From Terriglobia bacterium (GTDB lineage: Bacteria > Acidobacteriota > Terriglobia > Terriglobales > Acidobacteriaceae): a stretch of 53,177 bases of DNA. The DNA is taken from assembly GCA_020072645.1 (NCBI GenBank), contig JAIQGK010000025.1:1-53177 (forward strand). Reading direction: 5' to 3'. The stretch's first letter is position 1; each line of letters begins with the position of its first letter. Of this stretch, positions 52,201 to 53,177 are shown in pieces. Under the pieces are notes generated by a model. It saw only the letters and a list, made by a program, of their open reading frames with translations. It was not told the origin of the DNA and searched no databases. The position numbers and the translations under genes were made by a program.

Positions 52201-52637
52201 AAATTTAGCGCGCCTTTGGCGCGGCTGCTAGCTGCTGGCTTCTAGCTTAGTAGCTAGAGGCTAGGAGCTAGCCGCAGATATTGTCATTGCGCGGCGCGAG
52301 TCAGGTTCTACGTCGTGTTAGTCCGCGCAAAGGGTCATTTCACGTAAGGAAAGACCAAAGATCGGGAGCAACTGGCAGCTAGCACCTGGCAAATAGCCGA
52401 AAGCGTATCGCTTTGGCTAAGTGCTAATTGCTTATCTGCTAATTGCCAGATTTCAAAGATCGTGAGGGCGATGCCTCACAACTGAATAGATTGATTTGGT
52501 CGAACTAACTACATTGGCGCTTGCCATTGCCAGGAGCATTCTGCCGGGCCGGAAATGAATCCGGTCTGGCTGGTTGCTAAAGGCTAATTGCCAAGGGCTG
52601 GCGCTTCTTGCGAGGCGCGTATGCCCTGAGTAAATTT
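52201..52637. repeat. 23S-5S spacer filled with 7-base periodic repeats
   Basis: Three arrays with a 7-base period (about 52224-52276, 52367-52448, 52571-52601) contain units such as GCTGCTA, GCTAGGA, GCTAAGT and GCTAATT. A hairpin of CCGG-type arms lies near 52544-52570. No tRNA is seen. At about 437 bases the spacer is longer than usual between 23S and 5S genes. Confidence 0.65.

Positions 52638-53177
<540 letters not shown>

Overview
The window reads as chromosomal DNA of an Acidobacteriota member, most likely of the Terriglobia/Koribacter type. GC is moderate to high. There is an orphan MacB-like permease under a PadR regulator (a hallmark of the phylum), an MCE protein, an M13 peptidase, a membrane protein with a spermidine-synthase-like domain, many small exported proteins, and abundant short intergenic repeats. 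This assignment is inference from gene content; the partial 23S rRNA at the right edge could settle it.

Layout. 1-3.6 kb is an accessory patch: an AT-richer OLD-like ATPase/Toprim gene between two repeat-rich flanks, a higBA toxin-antitoxin pair with a near-consensus promoter, and a 52-residue membrane protein. 3.7-9 kb holds housekeeping genes: pyrH, a YkuE-like phosphoesterase, an SDR, queA, a cold-shock gene with a palindromic promoter, and acpS. 9-17 kb carries the spermidine-synthase-like membrane protein, the MCE protein, the M13 peptidase, an outer-membrane-type protein with internal duplication, and lipA. 17-26 kb has a tandem pair of related membrane proteins, a lipoprotein cytochrome c, DUF488 and DUF3891 proteins, a divergent pair of exported proteins (His-rich; Spy-like), the PadR/permease operon, and a two-gene ABC exporter. 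25.8-31.5 kb has an S1/P1 nuclease, an ATP-grasp ligase paired with a zinc metallopeptidase, an LprI-like exported protein, small unknowns and a DinB-like protein. 31.5-36.8 kb has a large exported repeat protein, a decayed DinB copy, a DUF2207 protein and an OB-fold-like exported protein. 37-43 kb has an ECF sigma/anti-sigma pair, an aspartoacylase-like hydrolase, an acyl-CoA ligase, a YcxB-like gene broken by a stop codon, and a cytochrome P450. 43-52 kb is looser: a sigma-like protein, exported proteins, an SDR, small proteins, a Sel1 protein, gene relics and several repeat classes. At the right edge a leftward rRNA operon shows 5S and the 3' end of 23S.

Functional units: higBA (TA module); PadR plus orphan permease with a repeated operator-like motif; ABC ATPase plus permease; sigma plus anti-sigma; DUF488 plus DUF3891 (overlapping); ATP-grasp plus metallopeptidase, which is the most system-like uncharacterised pair. 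I found no CRISPR array, prophage, integrase, transposase or tRNA gene. The most informative observations are small-scale. They include a conserved-looking arrangement in which a -10 hexamer lies 5-8 bases before the start codon (leaderless genes); relics revealing local duplication or loss (DinB tail, amidohydrolase tail, pyrH tail); a 7-base periodic repeat family that also fills the 23S-5S spacer; and palindromic elements embedded at gene ends.
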